NCBI RefSeq assembly: GCF_030733545.1
Contig: NZ_JASHIU010000019.1
Span: 1-40,595, forward strand
Source of the DNA: Oceanicaulis sp. MMSF_3324
Lineage (GTDB): Bacteria; Pseudomonadota; Alphaproteobacteria; Caulobacterales; Maricaulaceae
Length of the DNA: 40,595 nucleotides
Direction of reading: 5' to 3'
Numbering within the stretch: the stretch's first letter is position 1; each line of letters starts with the position of its first letter. The notes below the pieces were generated by a model. It did not search any database. It saw nothing but the letters and a program-made list of their open reading frames with translations, and was not told the origin of the DNA. The position numbers were made by a program, and so were the translations under genes. Below are positions 14,601 through 22,976 of the stretch, in pieces.

Positions 14601-15233
14601 TTACTCCTCGTCGCCCTCGGCCTCGGTCTCTTCGGTGTCTTCACCCTCTTCGTCCTCGCTGGCGCGGGATGCGCGCGAGCTCTGGATGGTGGCGATGGTG
14701 AAGTCGCGGTCGGTGATCGACGGCGTCACGCCTTCAGGCAGGGTCACGGACGAGATGTGCACGGAATCGCCGATATCGTAGCCGGACAGGTCCACATCGA
14801 TCTGATCGGGGATCGAGCCCGCCGGCACGTCCACTTCGATCGCGTGACGCACGACATTGAGAACGCCGCCGCGCTTGAGGCCCGGAGACTTCTCGTCGTT
14901 GTGGAATTGAACGGTCACTTCGACGGTGATGACGGTGCTTTCGTCAACGCGCTGGAAGTCGATGTGCACCGGCTCGTCGCGAACCGGGTGGAATTGCACG
15001 TCGCGGGTCAGCACGGACTGCTTTTCACCCTTGTGATCGATGGTGATCATCTGGGCGAGGAATTTGCCCGAATTGATCGCCTTGACCACTTCGTTGTCTT
15101 TCAGCGCAATCGCGACGGGACCTTGGTCGCCGCCATAGAGAACGCCCGGCACAAAGCCGTTGCGGCGGGTTTCACGTGCGCCGCCAGTACCCGTGCGCTC
15201 GCGCACTTCTACGGAGAGAACAATATCGCTCAT
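14601..15233 (-). CDS. rplY: 50S ribosomal protein L25 (Ctc-type, long form)
   Basis: A 210-residue protein that binds 5S rRNA in the large ribosomal subunit. Residues 1-95 form the L25 domain (RERTGTGGARETRRNGFVPGVLYGG, DVQFHPVRDEPVHIDF). Residues about 100-185 form the TL5/Ctc C-terminal beta domain (GGVLNVVRHAIEVDVPAG, HISSVTLPEGV). The last 25 residues are almost all Glu and Asp with a few Thr, an acidic tail seen in alphaproteobacterial forms. The ATG at 15233 opens directly on the conserved beta strand. It sits between prs and pth on the minus strand, the usual prs-rplY-pth order. Confidence 0.96.
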   Translation of the reverse strand: MSDIVLSVEVRERTGTGGARETRRNGFVPGVLYGGDQGPVAIALKDNEVVKAINSGKFLAQMITIDHKGEKQSVLTRDVQFHPVRDEPVHIDFQRVDESTVITVEVTVQFHNDEKSPGLKRGGVLNVVRHAIEVDVPAGSIPDQIDVDLSGYDIGDSVHISSVTLPEGVTPSITDRDFTIATIQSSRASRASEDEEGEDTEETEAEGDEE

Positions 15234-15267
15234 GGTCCGGTCCCATACGAAATCGGTTTAAACGCAA

Positions 15268-15289
15268 GCGCCGCCGGTTTTGGCGGCGC
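15268..15289 (-). terminator. Hairpin between prs and rplY
   Basis: GCGCCGCC and GGCGGCGC form a perfect 8-bp stem with a six-base loop, followed on the minus strand by TTGCGTTTAAA. It lies 113 bases after the prs stop and 35 bases before the rplY start. It may terminate prs or attenuate rplY. The T tract is broken. A second, longer hairpin (AGCGGAT-C-GCTTGCG arms) near 15345-15378 has no T run. Confidence 0.45.
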
Positions 15290-15401
15290 GCGCTTCGTTC
15301 AGTCATTCAAGACTGAGTAAGAACTTTCGAGCCGCGGGCTATAGCGGATGCTTGCGGGGAGCGCAAGCGATCCGCTGACTCTTCCGCGGCGCGTCTCCAG
15401 C

Positions 15402-16334
15402 CTAGTCGAACAGCTTGGAGACAGACTCGTCATTGGCGATCCGCCGGATCGCCTCGCCCAGCAGCGGCGCCACGGACAGCGAGCGGATATTCTTGCCCGC
15501 CGCCACCTTGGCCGTCACATCAATGGAATCAGTGACAACCAGCTCCTTCAGGACGGAATTGGAGATGCGCTCCACTGCCTTGCCCGAGAGCACCCCGTGG
15601 GTGATGTAGGCGGACACTTCCTTGGCGCCCTGGTCCTTCAGCGCCGCAGCGGCGTTACACAGCGTGCCGCCGGAATCGATGATGTCATCAAAGATGATGC
15701 AGCGGCGGCCTTCGACATCGCCGATGATGTTCATCACCTCGGACACGCCTGCCTTGGGGCGGCGCTTGTCGACGATGGCGATGTCCGCGCCCAGGCGCCC
15801 GGCCAGCGAGCGCGCGCGCACCACGCCGCCCACATCCGGAGACACGATCAGAAGATCGTCCACATCGTAGTGCTTGCGGATATCATCCTCGATCACCGGC
15901 GTGGCGAACAGGTTGTCGGTGGGAATGTCGAAGAAGCCCTGGATCTGACCCGCATGCAGATCGATGGTCAGCACCCGGTGGGCGCCGGCCTCGGCGACCA
16001 GGTTCGCCACCAGCTTGGCGGTGATCGGCGTGCGGCCGCCGGTTTTGCGGTCCTGACGGGCATAGCCGAAATACGGGATGACGGCGGTGATCCGGTTGGC
16101 GCTGGCGCGGGCCAGGGCGTCCATGCAGATCAGCAATTCCATCAGATGGTCATTGGCGGGCTCGGAGGTGGGCTGGATGATGAAGACATCCTGGCCGCGC
16201 ATATTCTCGTCGATGCGCACAAACAGCTCGCCATCGGCAAAGCGTTCGATCTCCACATCCGACAGAGGCGCATCAAGATAATCGGCGATGGCCTTGGCCA
16301 GTGGCCGGTTGGCGTTGCCGCACATCAGTTTCAT
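15402..16334 (-). CDS. prs: Ribose-phosphate pyrophosphokinase
   Basis: A 310-residue enzyme making PRPP from ribose 5-phosphate and ATP, for nucleotide, His and Trp synthesis. The N-terminal [15 protein letters not shown] and FADGE motifs, the flexible-loop residues ([16 protein letters not shown]), the [13 protein letters not shown] signature and the PRPP-binding loop ([14 protein letters not shown]) are all present. The length is normal for class I PRPP synthetase. The ATG at 16334 is preceded by GGAAAGG at good distance. The start GNANRPLA fits a Cys-Gly-Asn form usual in alphaproteobacteria. It is divergent from the ethylene-receptor-like kinase across 214 bases. Confidence 0.97.
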   Translation of the reverse strand: MKLMCGNANRPLAKAIADYLDAPLSDVEIERFADGELFVRIDENMRGQDVFIIQPTSEPANDHLMELLICMDALARASANRITAVIPYFGYARQDRKTGGRTPITAKLVANLVAEAGAHRVLTIDLHAGQIQGFFDIPTDNLFATPVIEDDIRKHYDVDDLLIVSPDVGGVVRARSLAGRLGADIAIVDKRRPKAGVSEVMNIIGDVEGRRCIIFDDIIDSGGTLCNAAAALKDQGAKEVSAYITHGVLSGKAVERISNSVLKELVVTDSIDVTAKVAAGKNIRSLSVAPLLGEAIRRIANDESVSKLFD

Positions 16335-16548
16335 GATCTGGCCTTTCCCGAGTTTTGAGCCGCGGCGCGCTCATAGCAGGATAAACGCGAGCGGCAAAGC
16401 GCCGGAGCGCCCGCTTCACTGTCATGATGATCAGGACGTGAACGGATCAACTCCCCCGACACGCGCACCGCGTATACCGGTACTGAAACACTCCCTTAAA
16501 CAGAACCGCCGAGGCTGGCAGGTGAGCCGGGCCAGTTCAGAGGTGTTC

Positions 16549-17721
16549 ATGCAATCGCTTCACGGCTTTATGCCCCATGGAATGTGCTATCTCTGGCGCG
16601 TGGACATCCTGCTCATGCACGTCACTGCAGATGTGCTGATCGGCCTGTCTTATTTTTCCATCCCCGTCGTGATCTGGCTGATTGCCCTGCGTCGCCCGGA
16701 CATCCTGTTCCGGCCGGTCGCCTATCTCTTCATCCTGTTCATCATCTTCTGCGGCGCGACTCACCTGTTCTCGATCTACACGATCTGGACGCCCGCCTAT
16801 TTCACCGAAGGCGTGCTCAAGCTGGTCACCGCCATCATCTCGGTGGCCACCGCCGTCACGCTCTGGCCCCTGCTGCCCAAGGCGCTCGCCATGCCCAGCA
16901 GCGCACAGCTGAAACGGAGCAATGACTCATTACGCGACGAAGTGAGCCTGCGCATCGGCGCAGAGCGTCAGCTGAAACAATTGACCAATTCGCTCGAACG
17001 CCAGGTCAAGCGCCGCACCGCCGATCTGGAACGCTCCAACGGCACGCTGAGGGACTTCGCCGCCGGCGCCTCGCACGACCTCAAGGCCCCCGCCCGACAG
17101 ATCTCGCTTCTGACGGATCTGGCCCAGCGCGAGCTGGGCGCGAACTCCAACGAGAAGGTGCTGGGCTATCTTCACGACGTGAAGTCCAAATCGCGCGACA
17201 TGCTCATGCTGATCGATACGCTTTTAAGCTATTCCGATCTTGTGGAGACCAAGGCGGTGTCGAGCGCCGCGCCGCTGCGCCCCCTGCTCGAGAAACTGCT
17301 GGACGCCTATTATCCCAAGACGCCCATCCGGCTGAACATCAAGGAAGACCCCGTTCTGGTCGGCGACGAGACCTTGCTCTCTCACCTGTTCCGCAATCTC
17401 GTCGACAACGCTGTCAAATATTCCGACAAGTCGGAGATCCATCTCACCGTTGACGCTCGTAATACCCAGGAGGGCCTGCTGGTGCGGTTCGCGGATAACG
17501 GGCCCGGCATTCCCGAGACCCAGATGGACGGCGTTTTCAAGATGATGCAGCGTTATCGCAGCGACGTTCCCGGCTCTGGCGTCGGCCTCGCCTTCTGCGC
17601 CCGCATCATGGAAGCCCATGACGGCAAGATTTCGGTCGACCGCCATTACGAGGGCGGCGCGCGATTCCTGCTTCACTTCCCCCCAGCCGAGGAGCCCGCC
17701 GATGACGAGCCTGATCATTGA
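16549..17721 (+). CDS. Histidine kinase with an ethylene-receptor-like membrane domain
   Basis: A 390-residue kinase. Three membrane helices (about residues 24-46, 55-77 and 86-109) form a domain resembling the ethylene-binding domain of plant ETR1 and cyanobacterial SynEtr1. Asp28, Tyr35, Ile38, Pro39, Cys68 and His72 each sit three positions after ETR1 Asp25, Tyr32, Ile35, Pro36, Cys65 and His69; the last two hold Cu(I) in ETR1. The sequence around them is DVLIGLSYFSIP and FCGATHLF. A coiled coil (about 118-168) leads to the kinase core with His176 in GASHDLKAP, N box RNLVDNAVKYSD, G1 DNGPGIP and G2 GSGVGLAF. The ATG at 16549 is chosen because AGAGGT precedes it and the conserved MPHGMCYLW lies right after. 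Copper and ethylene binding are inferred. The paired regulator overlaps its end. Confidence 0.88.
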   Translation: MQSLHGFMPHGMCYLWRVDILLMHVTADVLIGLSYFSIPVVIWLIALRRPDILFRPVAYLFILFIIFCGATHLFSIYTIWTPAYFTEGVLKLVTAIISVATAVTLWPLLPKALAMPSSAQLKRSNDSLRDEVSLRIGAERQLKQLTNSLERQVKRRTADLERSNGTLRDFAAGASHDLKAPARQISLLTDLAQRELGANSNEKVLGYLHDVKSKSRDMLMLIDTLLSYSDLVETKAVSSAAPLRPLLEKLLDAYYPKTPIRLNIKEDPVLVGDETLLSHLFRNLVDNAVKYSDKSEIHLTVDARNTQEGLLVRFADNGPGIPETQMDGVFKMMQRYRSDVPGSGVGLAFCARIMEAHDGKISVDRHYEGGARFLLHFPPAEEPADDEPDH

Positions 17722-18091
17722 GGACAGTCAGATTGACGCCACCCTGATCACGAGCGCCCTGGAAGCGCGCGGATATGGCGATCTGAAAGTCTTCGAGCGG
17801 GCTGAGGACGCGCTGGCCTTTATCCAGGGCGATTCGCCGCGTCCCGATTTCTGTCTGGTGGACAGCCGATTGCCCGGCATGTCCGGCGCGGATTTCATCA
17901 GGCTTGTGAAAAGCTGCGCCAAGATGGTCGGGGTGCCCTGCATCAGCCTGTCCACCTCCAATCTCAAGGACGAGATTCGCGTTGCGCTCGATGCGGGCGC
18001 GGACGGTTATTTCATCAAGCCCTCAGACCTGGACGCCTATGAGCAGGTGATCGCAGACATCATCAGCGCGCATCTCAGCGCGCCCGCTTGA
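17702..18091 (+). CDS. Single-domain response regulator
   Basis: A 129-residue receiver with no output domain. IIEDSQ (residues 5-10) gives the acidic pair, Asp54 in CLVDSRLPGMSG is the phospho-acceptor, and Lys106 in YFIKPSDLD is the conserved lysine. Its first 20 bases overlap the end of the kinase gene, which indicates translational coupling and a cognate pair. The ATG at 17702 has GAGGAG upstream inside the kinase gene and starts the beta strand of the fold. Receiver-only proteins often act by binding partners such as motor or phosphorelay proteins; the partner is not evident. Its last 17 bases overlap the end of midA on the other strand. Confidence 0.92.
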   Translation: MTSLIIEDSQIDATLITSALEARGYGDLKVFERAEDALAFIQGDSPRPDFCLVDSRLPGMSGADFIRLVKSCAKMVGVPCISLSTSNLKDEIRVALDAGADGYFIKPSDLDAYEQVIADIISAHLSAPA

Positions 18092-19211
18092 ACGGCGCGA
18101 TCCCCGGCGCAGGCGGCAGGCCTTGGGCGCTGAAGGCGGCGAGCTTGAACAGCGCTCCCATGTCCTCGGGCGAGACAAGACGATGCATCTGGCGTTTCAG
18201 CTTGGCCTGACCCGCTTCATCCACCGACCGCGCCAGCACCGCGGCGCGCTGCTCGATGCCCAGCTCGGTCAGGAAATCGCCCTGGGTCATGGGCCCGAAG
18301 GCTGACAGCCCCGCATCTTCCCCCAGGCGCAACAACCGGTCAAAATCCACCCAGGCCGTCAGGTCCGCCGTGCCCGGCGCGTCCAGCGGGTCCACCTTCT
18401 GATGGGCGCGAAGCGCCTGCAGCGTGTCCCCGGTCTCCGGCTTTGAAGACCCGTAATCGACAAACAGGGCATAGCCCGGATCACGCGCAAAGCGGGCCGC
18501 AAGCTGCTCGACCTGTTGCTGATCGCCGGGGCGCAACTCCACCAGCACACCATCCGCCGCCTCGCGCAGCTCCGGCGCCATGAAACCGATATCGCCTTCG
18601 CCCAGCACGGGGCCCAGCGCAAAGACAAAGCGGGTCTCGTCCTCAGGGTCGAGCGTGACCACGCGCTCGCGCCACTCGCCCTTGTGACGGATGGCCTGGC
18701 GCACGGGCAGGCAGTCAAGAAACTCATTGCCGATCACCACGGCCGGACCGGACGGGGCCTTGTCAAAGGACTTCGCCCAGCTGATCGGAACCTGCGCATT
18801 GGCCAGGGTTTGCCCCTGCACCATTTTCAGCGCGGGGGACGCCTCGACCAGGGTCACGTGCACGGCGTCCAGAAAGCCGGGCGCGGCGCGGCCGGCGCGC
18901 AGCATGTCGCTCATCATCCGCCCCGTGCCCGGACCCAGCTCGATCAGCTCAAAGCGCGAGGGCGCGCCCATCTGCATCCAGCATTCGGCCGCCCATAGCC
19001 CGATCAGCTCGCCGAACATCTGGCTGATCTCGGGCGCGGTGATGAAGTCATTGGCGGCGCCGAGCGGGTCTTTCGTGGCGTAAAACCCCGCCATGGGATG
19101 AAACAGGGCCTCGGTCATGAAGGCGGCCACCGACAGCGCGCCTTCCGAGCGGATGCGGTCACGCAGGCGCTCGGAGATGATCTGCGCGGGGCGAAAGTCG
19201 TCATCGCTCAT
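18075..19211 (-). CDS. MidA-family SAM-dependent methyltransferase
   Basis: A 378-residue protein of the MidA/NDUFAF7 (DUF185) family. The mitochondrial member dimethylates an arginine on a complex I subunit during assembly. The N-terminal signature GALSVAAFMTEALFHPMAGFYAT, FITAPEISQMFGELIG, the SAM loop ELGPGTGRMM and the later NEFLDCLPVRQ are all present. The start at 19211 has AAGGA eight bases upstream. It lies 21 bases after lgt on the same strand, an arrangement common in alphaproteobacteria. The pgeF/yfiH gene that often follows is missing here; a convergent receiver gene takes its place. A role in respiratory-complex maturation is inferred from the family. Confidence 0.9.
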   Translation of the reverse strand: MSDDDFRPAQIISERLRDRIRSEGALSVAAFMTEALFHPMAGFYATKDPLGAANDFITAPEISQMFGELIGLWAAECWMQMGAPSRFELIELGPGTGRMMSDMLRAGRAAPGFLDAVHVTLVEASPALKMVQGQTLANAQVPISWAKSFDKAPSGPAVVIGNEFLDCLPVRQAIRHKGEWRERVVTLDPEDETRFVFALGPVLGEGDIGFMAPELREAADGVLVELRPGDQQQVEQLAARFARDPGYALFVDYGSSKPETGDTLQALRAHQKVDPLDAPGTADLTAWVDFDRLLRLGEDAGLSAFGPMTQGDFLTELGIEQRAAVLARSVDEAGQAKLKRQMHRLVSPEDMGALFKLAAFSAQGLPPAPGIAPFKRAR

Positions 19212-19232
19212 GGGTCAGTCCTTGTCGTGGGC

Positions 19233-20114
19233 TCAGGCCGGGCGTTCGCCCACCGCCGGACGCTGGCGGGCGCGCCAGATCAGATAGGCGCCCAGCGCGA
19301 TCATGGGAATGCACAGCACCATGCCCATTGTCACATAGCCCTGCAGCGCTTCGGGCATTTGCCGGTCCGGCTCGCGGAACAGCTCCACAAAGGCGCGGAA
19401 CACGCCATAGCCGGCCAGGAAGGCCCCGGTCAGCAGCCCCGGTCGGCTGAGCGCACGGAAGCGGTAGATCAGGACGGTCAGGATGACGAACAGCACCAGG
19501 CCTTCCAGCGCCGCCTCGTAAAGCTGGCTGGGATGGCGCAACTGACAGGTCGGATCGGCGGCGAATCGCATGGCCCAAAGCAGGTCCGGCGCCGGGCGTC
19601 CATACAGCTCGCCATTGATGAAATTGGCCATGCGGCCAAAGAACAGGCCGATCGGCGTCGCCGCCGCCACCGCATCAGAGACCCGCAGGAGCGGCGCCTT
19701 GTGCGCCCGCGCGGTCAGCACCATGGCCAGCGTCACCCCGATCAGGCCGCCATGAAAGCTCATCCCGCCATCGGAAATGCCGGTGACGACCCGGACCGGC
19801 GTCTCCCAGATCATCGAGGTGTTGTAGAACAGGACATAGCCCAGCCGGCCGCCCGCTATGACGCCGATCATGATCCACAGCACCAGATCGTCCACGAAGG
19901 CGCGGGCATAGGGCGGTGTCTGGGTCTTCGGCGTCGTGCCCCACAGCCGGCCCTGCTTGATCAGGTGCAGCACCCAGAACAGGCCGCCGAACAGGCCGGC
20001 GATATAGGCGAGCGCATACCAGCGGATCGGGAAGGGACCGAGGATCCAGACCTTGGGTATGGTGAACAGGACCGGATCTATGAGGTCAAAACTGGCGGGG
20101 CATGCGCCTATCAT
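19233..20114 (-). CDS. lgt: Prolipoprotein diacylglyceryl transferase
   Basis: A 293-residue inner-membrane enzyme that moves a diacylglyceryl group from phosphatidylglycerol to the lipobox cysteine of prolipoproteins. It has about seven helices. The motifs present are the IRWYALAYIAG start, GGRLGYVLFYN, DGGMSFHGGLIG and the GRMANFINGELYGR signature (normally GR-xxNFINxE). The C-terminal FRExD segment (ELFREPDRQ) is also present. The ATG at 20114 has GGAG seven bases upstream. It is the first gene of an lgt-midA transcript that is divergent from ubiK across 128 bases. Confidence 0.96.
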   Translation of the reverse strand: MIGACPASFDLIDPVLFTIPKVWILGPFPIRWYALAYIAGLFGGLFWVLHLIKQGRLWGTTPKTQTPPYARAFVDDLVLWIMIGVIAGGRLGYVLFYNTSMIWETPVRVVTGISDGGMSFHGGLIGVTLAMVLTARAHKAPLLRVSDAVAAATPIGLFFGRMANFINGELYGRPAPDLLWAMRFAADPTCQLRHPSQLYEAALEGLVLFVILTVLIYRFRALSRPGLLTGAFLAGYGVFRAFVELFREPDRQMPEALQGYVTMGMVLCIPMIALGAYLIWRARQRPAVGERPA

Positions 20115-20242
20115 GAAAGGCTCCAGAAAAATAATTTGGCCGACAGGACCGGCTGTTAACTGTCAGGCGACGCGGCGCCGCATTGCTAAGCCGGCCCGTC
20201 GACGCCTATATGGGTCTTCATAGCAGAGCACACGGTGATGTC

Positions 20243-20548
20243 ATGCAGTCACGCAATCCCATGTTCGCAGATCTCGCAGATCTGATGACCGACGCTTTCA
20301 GCGCCGCCCAGGCGGCCGGCGACGAAGCGCGCGCGGTGTTCCGCGCCCAGGCCGAACGGATGGCGTCCGAACTTGATCTTGTCAGCCGCGACGAGTTTGA
20401 AGCTCTGCGCGCCGAAGCGGACGCCAGCGCCGCCCGGCTCGAATCGCTGGAGGCCCGCCTGGCCGAACTGGAAGCCCAATCGGTGAAAAAGCCGAGCCGG
20501 GCCAAGTCCACGGCCAAGACGTCCACAGCAAAAAAATCCGCTGAATAA
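20243..20548 (+). CDS. ubiK: UbiK/BMFP-family ubiquinone biosynthesis accessory factor
   Basis: A 101-residue membrane-associated helical protein. The N-terminal amphipathic part (NPMFADLADLMTDAFSAAQ) and the coiled coil ending in the family signature (VSRDEFEALRAEADASAARLESLEARLAELE) are typical of PF04380. The tail is rich in Lys, Ser, Thr and Ala (KPSRAKSTAKTSTAKKSAE), a common alphaproteobacterial extension. In enterobacteria UbiK helps the Ubi complex make ubiquinone; some homologues fuse membranes in vitro. The ATG at 20243 is chosen over an upstream frame start because the family begins at this point. The gene symbol is by family only. Confidence 0.8.
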   Translation: MQSRNPMFADLADLMTDAFSAAQAAGDEARAVFRAQAERMASELDLVSRDEFEALRAEADASAARLESLEARLAELEAQSVKKPSRAKSTAKTSTAKKSAE

Positions 20549-20662
20549 ACCACTTATCAAATCCCCACCGCAGAGCGCTTGCACCCCGAGGACGGGGCGG
20601 CATACCGTCCGACATGGGCGGCGAACTGAGTCGCCAGGCGCTGCGAGGGGCTAGAGGACCAC

Positions 20663-21160
20663 ATGGATCTCACCACCCAGGAAACCGTCATTGCGATGGA
20701 TCCGCTGGAAAGCATCGAGCAAGCCGTTCTGACGGCGCAATACGCCTATGAGCGCGATGACCTGGAACTCCACATGGCGGTGCCGGGCTCCTGGCGCGAT
20801 CATCAGATCTGGTTTTCCTATCGCCCGGACCTCGACGTCATTCACATGTTCGCGGCCCTCGATCTGAAGGCGCCGGACAGCCGCTACAAGGATGTCTGCG
20901 AACTGGTGGCGCGCCTGAACGAACGCCTGTGGATCGGCCATTTCGAGATCTGGCACGAGGACGGCACGCTGGTCTTCCGCCACGCCCTGACCCTGCCGGA
21001 GGCGGAGAATGTCTCCGTCGCCCAGGCCGCCACCATGATCGAGGCGGCCAAGGAAGCGGGCGAACGCCTGTATCCGGCGTTTCATTATCTGCTGTGGAGC
21101 GGTAAAAGCCCGCTCGAAGCAGTGGCCGCCGCCATGTTCGACACGGCCGGCGAAGCCTGA
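20663..21160 (+). CDS. YbjN-domain protein
   Basis: A 165-residue soluble protein of the YbjN/type III secretion chaperone-like fold. The visible features are a LESIEQAVLTAQYAYERDD start, WRDHQIWFSYRPDLDVIHMFAALDLKAP, ELVARLNERLWIGHFEIWHEDGTLVFRH and a late helical AFHYLLWSG segment. The biochemical role of the family is not settled; chaperone or regulatory roles have been proposed. The start at 20663 has AGAGG upstream. It lies 17 bases before proC on the same strand, and this pair recurs in Caulobacterales relatives, so an operon is likely. Confidence 0.85.
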   Translation: MDLTTQETVIAMDPLESIEQAVLTAQYAYERDDLELHMAVPGSWRDHQIWFSYRPDLDVIHMFAALDLKAPDSRYKDVCELVARLNERLWIGHFEIWHEDGTLVFRHALTLPEAENVSVAQAATMIEAAKEAGERLYPAFHYLLWSGKSPLEAVAAAMFDTAGEA

Positions 21161-21177
21161 GGATACGGACCCCCGAC

Positions 21178-22026
21178 ATGGCAGACACACAGGGCCGGAT
21201 CGGCCTGCTCGGCGCAGGCCGCATGGGCTCCGCGCTGGCTTCGGGCTGGCTGCGCAAGACGCGCGGCGGCGTCAGCGCCGACAAGATTGTTCTGATCGAC
21301 CCGCGCCCCGGCGTCGGCGCGCAAGCGCTGATCGAGCAATACGGCGTCACCTGCGCCCCGGCCCTGACCGGCGATATCGCCAGCACGCTCGACACGCTGG
21401 TTGTTGCGCTCAAGCCCGATCTGGTGCGCACGGCGCTGTCCGCCATCAGTGACGACCTGCCCGCTGACGCGCTGGTGGTTTCCATTGCGGCAGGCGTGCC
21501 CCTGCGCACCCTCGCCGCCGCCCTGCCCGGCCGTCCCATCGTGCGCGCCATGCCCAACACGCCCGCCGCCATCGGCGAAGGCGTTTCGGTCTGCGTGGCG
21601 AACGAAGCCGCCGACACCAGGGCTCTGATCCGTCAGAGCGAGAAACTGCTCAAGCCCGCCGGGCTGGTGGAGTGGATTTCCGACGAGCGGATGATGGATG
21701 CGGTCACCGCCGTCTCCGGCTCGGGCCCGGCCTATGTCTTCCTGTTCACCGAAGCGCTGGCTGCGGCGGCGGAAGCCGAAGGCCTGCCGCGCGCGCTGGC
21801 GGTGACGCTGGCCAAGCAGACCGTCATTGGCGCCGGCGCCATGATGAAAGCAGGGCTGGGCGAACCTGATGAGCTGCGCCGGAACGTGACCAGCCCGAAC
21901 GGGACCACCCAGGCGGGTCTGGATGCGCTGATGAGCGGCGGCGGCCTGCCGGGGCTGGTGCGCAACGCCGTTGCGGCCGCCGAACGCCGGGGCCGCCAGA
22001 TGGGCGCGCAGAGCGCAGGCGATTAG
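21178..22026 (+). CDS. proC: Pyrroline-5-carboxylate reductase
   Basis: A 282-residue enzyme that reduces 1-pyrroline-5-carboxylate to proline with NAD(P)H, the last step of proline synthesis. It begins with the Rossmann motif IGLLGAGRMGSALASGW. Then come the family segments IVRAMPNTPAAIGEGVS and the dimerisation-domain signature (VTAVSGSGPAYVFLFTEAL, then TSPNGTTQAGLDAL). The length matches the family. It starts 17 bases after the YbjN gene and converges on flgL with 19 bases between stop codons. Confidence 0.96.
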   Translation: MADTQGRIGLLGAGRMGSALASGWLRKTRGGVSADKIVLIDPRPGVGAQALIEQYGVTCAPALTGDIASTLDTLVVALKPDLVRTALSAISDDLPADALVVSIAAGVPLRTLAAALPGRPIVRAMPNTPAAIGEGVSVCVANEAADTRALIRQSEKLLKPAGLVEWISDERMMDAVTAVSGSGPAYVFLFTEALAAAAEAEGLPRALAVTLAKQTVIGAGAMMKAGLGEPDELRRNVTSPNGTTQAGLDALMSGGGLPGLVRNAVAAAERRGRQMGAQSAGD

Positions 22027-22045
22027 GCCCGCGCTGCGCCTATCC

Positions 22046-22957
22046 CTACAGATAGTTCAGCAGGCTGATCTGGCTGAGGCGTGAGAAGGTCTGGGCCGAG
22101 ACCTGCACAGCGGTCTGGGCCTGCTGGAAACGGGTGGCGGCTTCGGCCATGTCCGCATCCTCGATGTCCGCAACCATGATCTGCAGATAGTCCGAGCGCT
22201 TCTCGTGCCCGGTGATGGAGCCTTCGATCTGCTTCTGACGCGCGCCGTTTTCCGCCATCGCCGTGTTGATGGTGTCGAAAGCGTTAATGATGTTGGCGAG
22301 TTCGGTTTCCAGGAAGGTCTGCTGCGCATCGGTGATCTGACCATCGAACGGGCCGTTCGGACCGGCATTGAAGTCGGCGATCCGCTCGATCGAGGCCATC
22401 AGCTCGGTCCCCACCTCCGACGCCGTCGAATTGAGATCGATGGTGATGGTTTCCTCGATCTTGGTGGTCTGACGATCCGCGGCGTTCTGGAAGGTCGCGG
22501 AGACATCGGGAACCGCCGCCTGCAGATCGGCGATGGAGTTCGCGGTGAACGGCACGGCATCCGTGCGCCGACCGCCGAACAGGAAAGAGCCGTTAAAGCG
22601 CATGTTCAGCGCCGCCGAGGCCCGGTCGAACACTTCCTGGACCTTGTCCATCATGAACGAGCCGTCATTGGTGGTCAGCGCCGTCCGCAGATCGGTGGCG
22701 GCGGTCGTCAGCTCCTGATAGGCGAGATCCTGAACCTCGAGCCGGTTCAGAACACGCTCGTTCGCCCCGACAAAGGATTCGCTGCGCGCCTGCGCGGCGC
22801 GGGCGGCGATGATCGTCTCCGCGGAATTGGCGTAGCCCTTCAGGTCCGGCGCCTTCTTGCCGCTGGCGAGCTGTTCGCGGGCGTCATAGGCTTCTCGCTG
22901 GGCCCGCATCAGATCGCTCAGGGCGGCCTGGTTTGCGGCCTGGGTGGATATTCTCAT
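22046..22957 (-). CDS. flgL: Flagellar hook-filament junction protein FlgL
   Basis: A 303-residue flagellin-like protein that forms the second junction layer between hook and filament. The N-terminal coil (MRISTQAANQAALSDLMRAQREAYDAREQLASGKK) and the C-terminal coil (DADMAEAATRFQQAQTAVQVSAQTFSRLSQISLLNYL) are the paired D0/D1 helices of the flagellin family. The middle carries the FNGSFLFGGRRTDAVPF segment characteristic of FlgL rather than flagellin. It follows flgK by 19 bases on the minus strand and would be transcribed from the sigma-54-type promoter before flgK. Confidence 0.95.
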   Translation of the reverse strand: MRISTQAANQAALSDLMRAQREAYDAREQLASGKKAPDLKGYANSAETIIAARAAQARSESFVGANERVLNRLEVQDLAYQELTTAATDLRTALTTNDGSFMMDKVQEVFDRASAALNMRFNGSFLFGGRRTDAVPFTANSIADLQAAVPDVSATFQNAADRQTTKIEETITIDLNSTASEVGTELMASIERIADFNAGPNGPFDGQITDAQQTFLETELANIINAFDTINTAMAENGARQKQIEGSITGHEKRSDYLQIMVADIEDADMAEAATRFQQAQTAVQVSAQTFSRLSQISLLNYL

Positions 22958-22976
22958 TCTAAGCTCCCTTCCCGAC

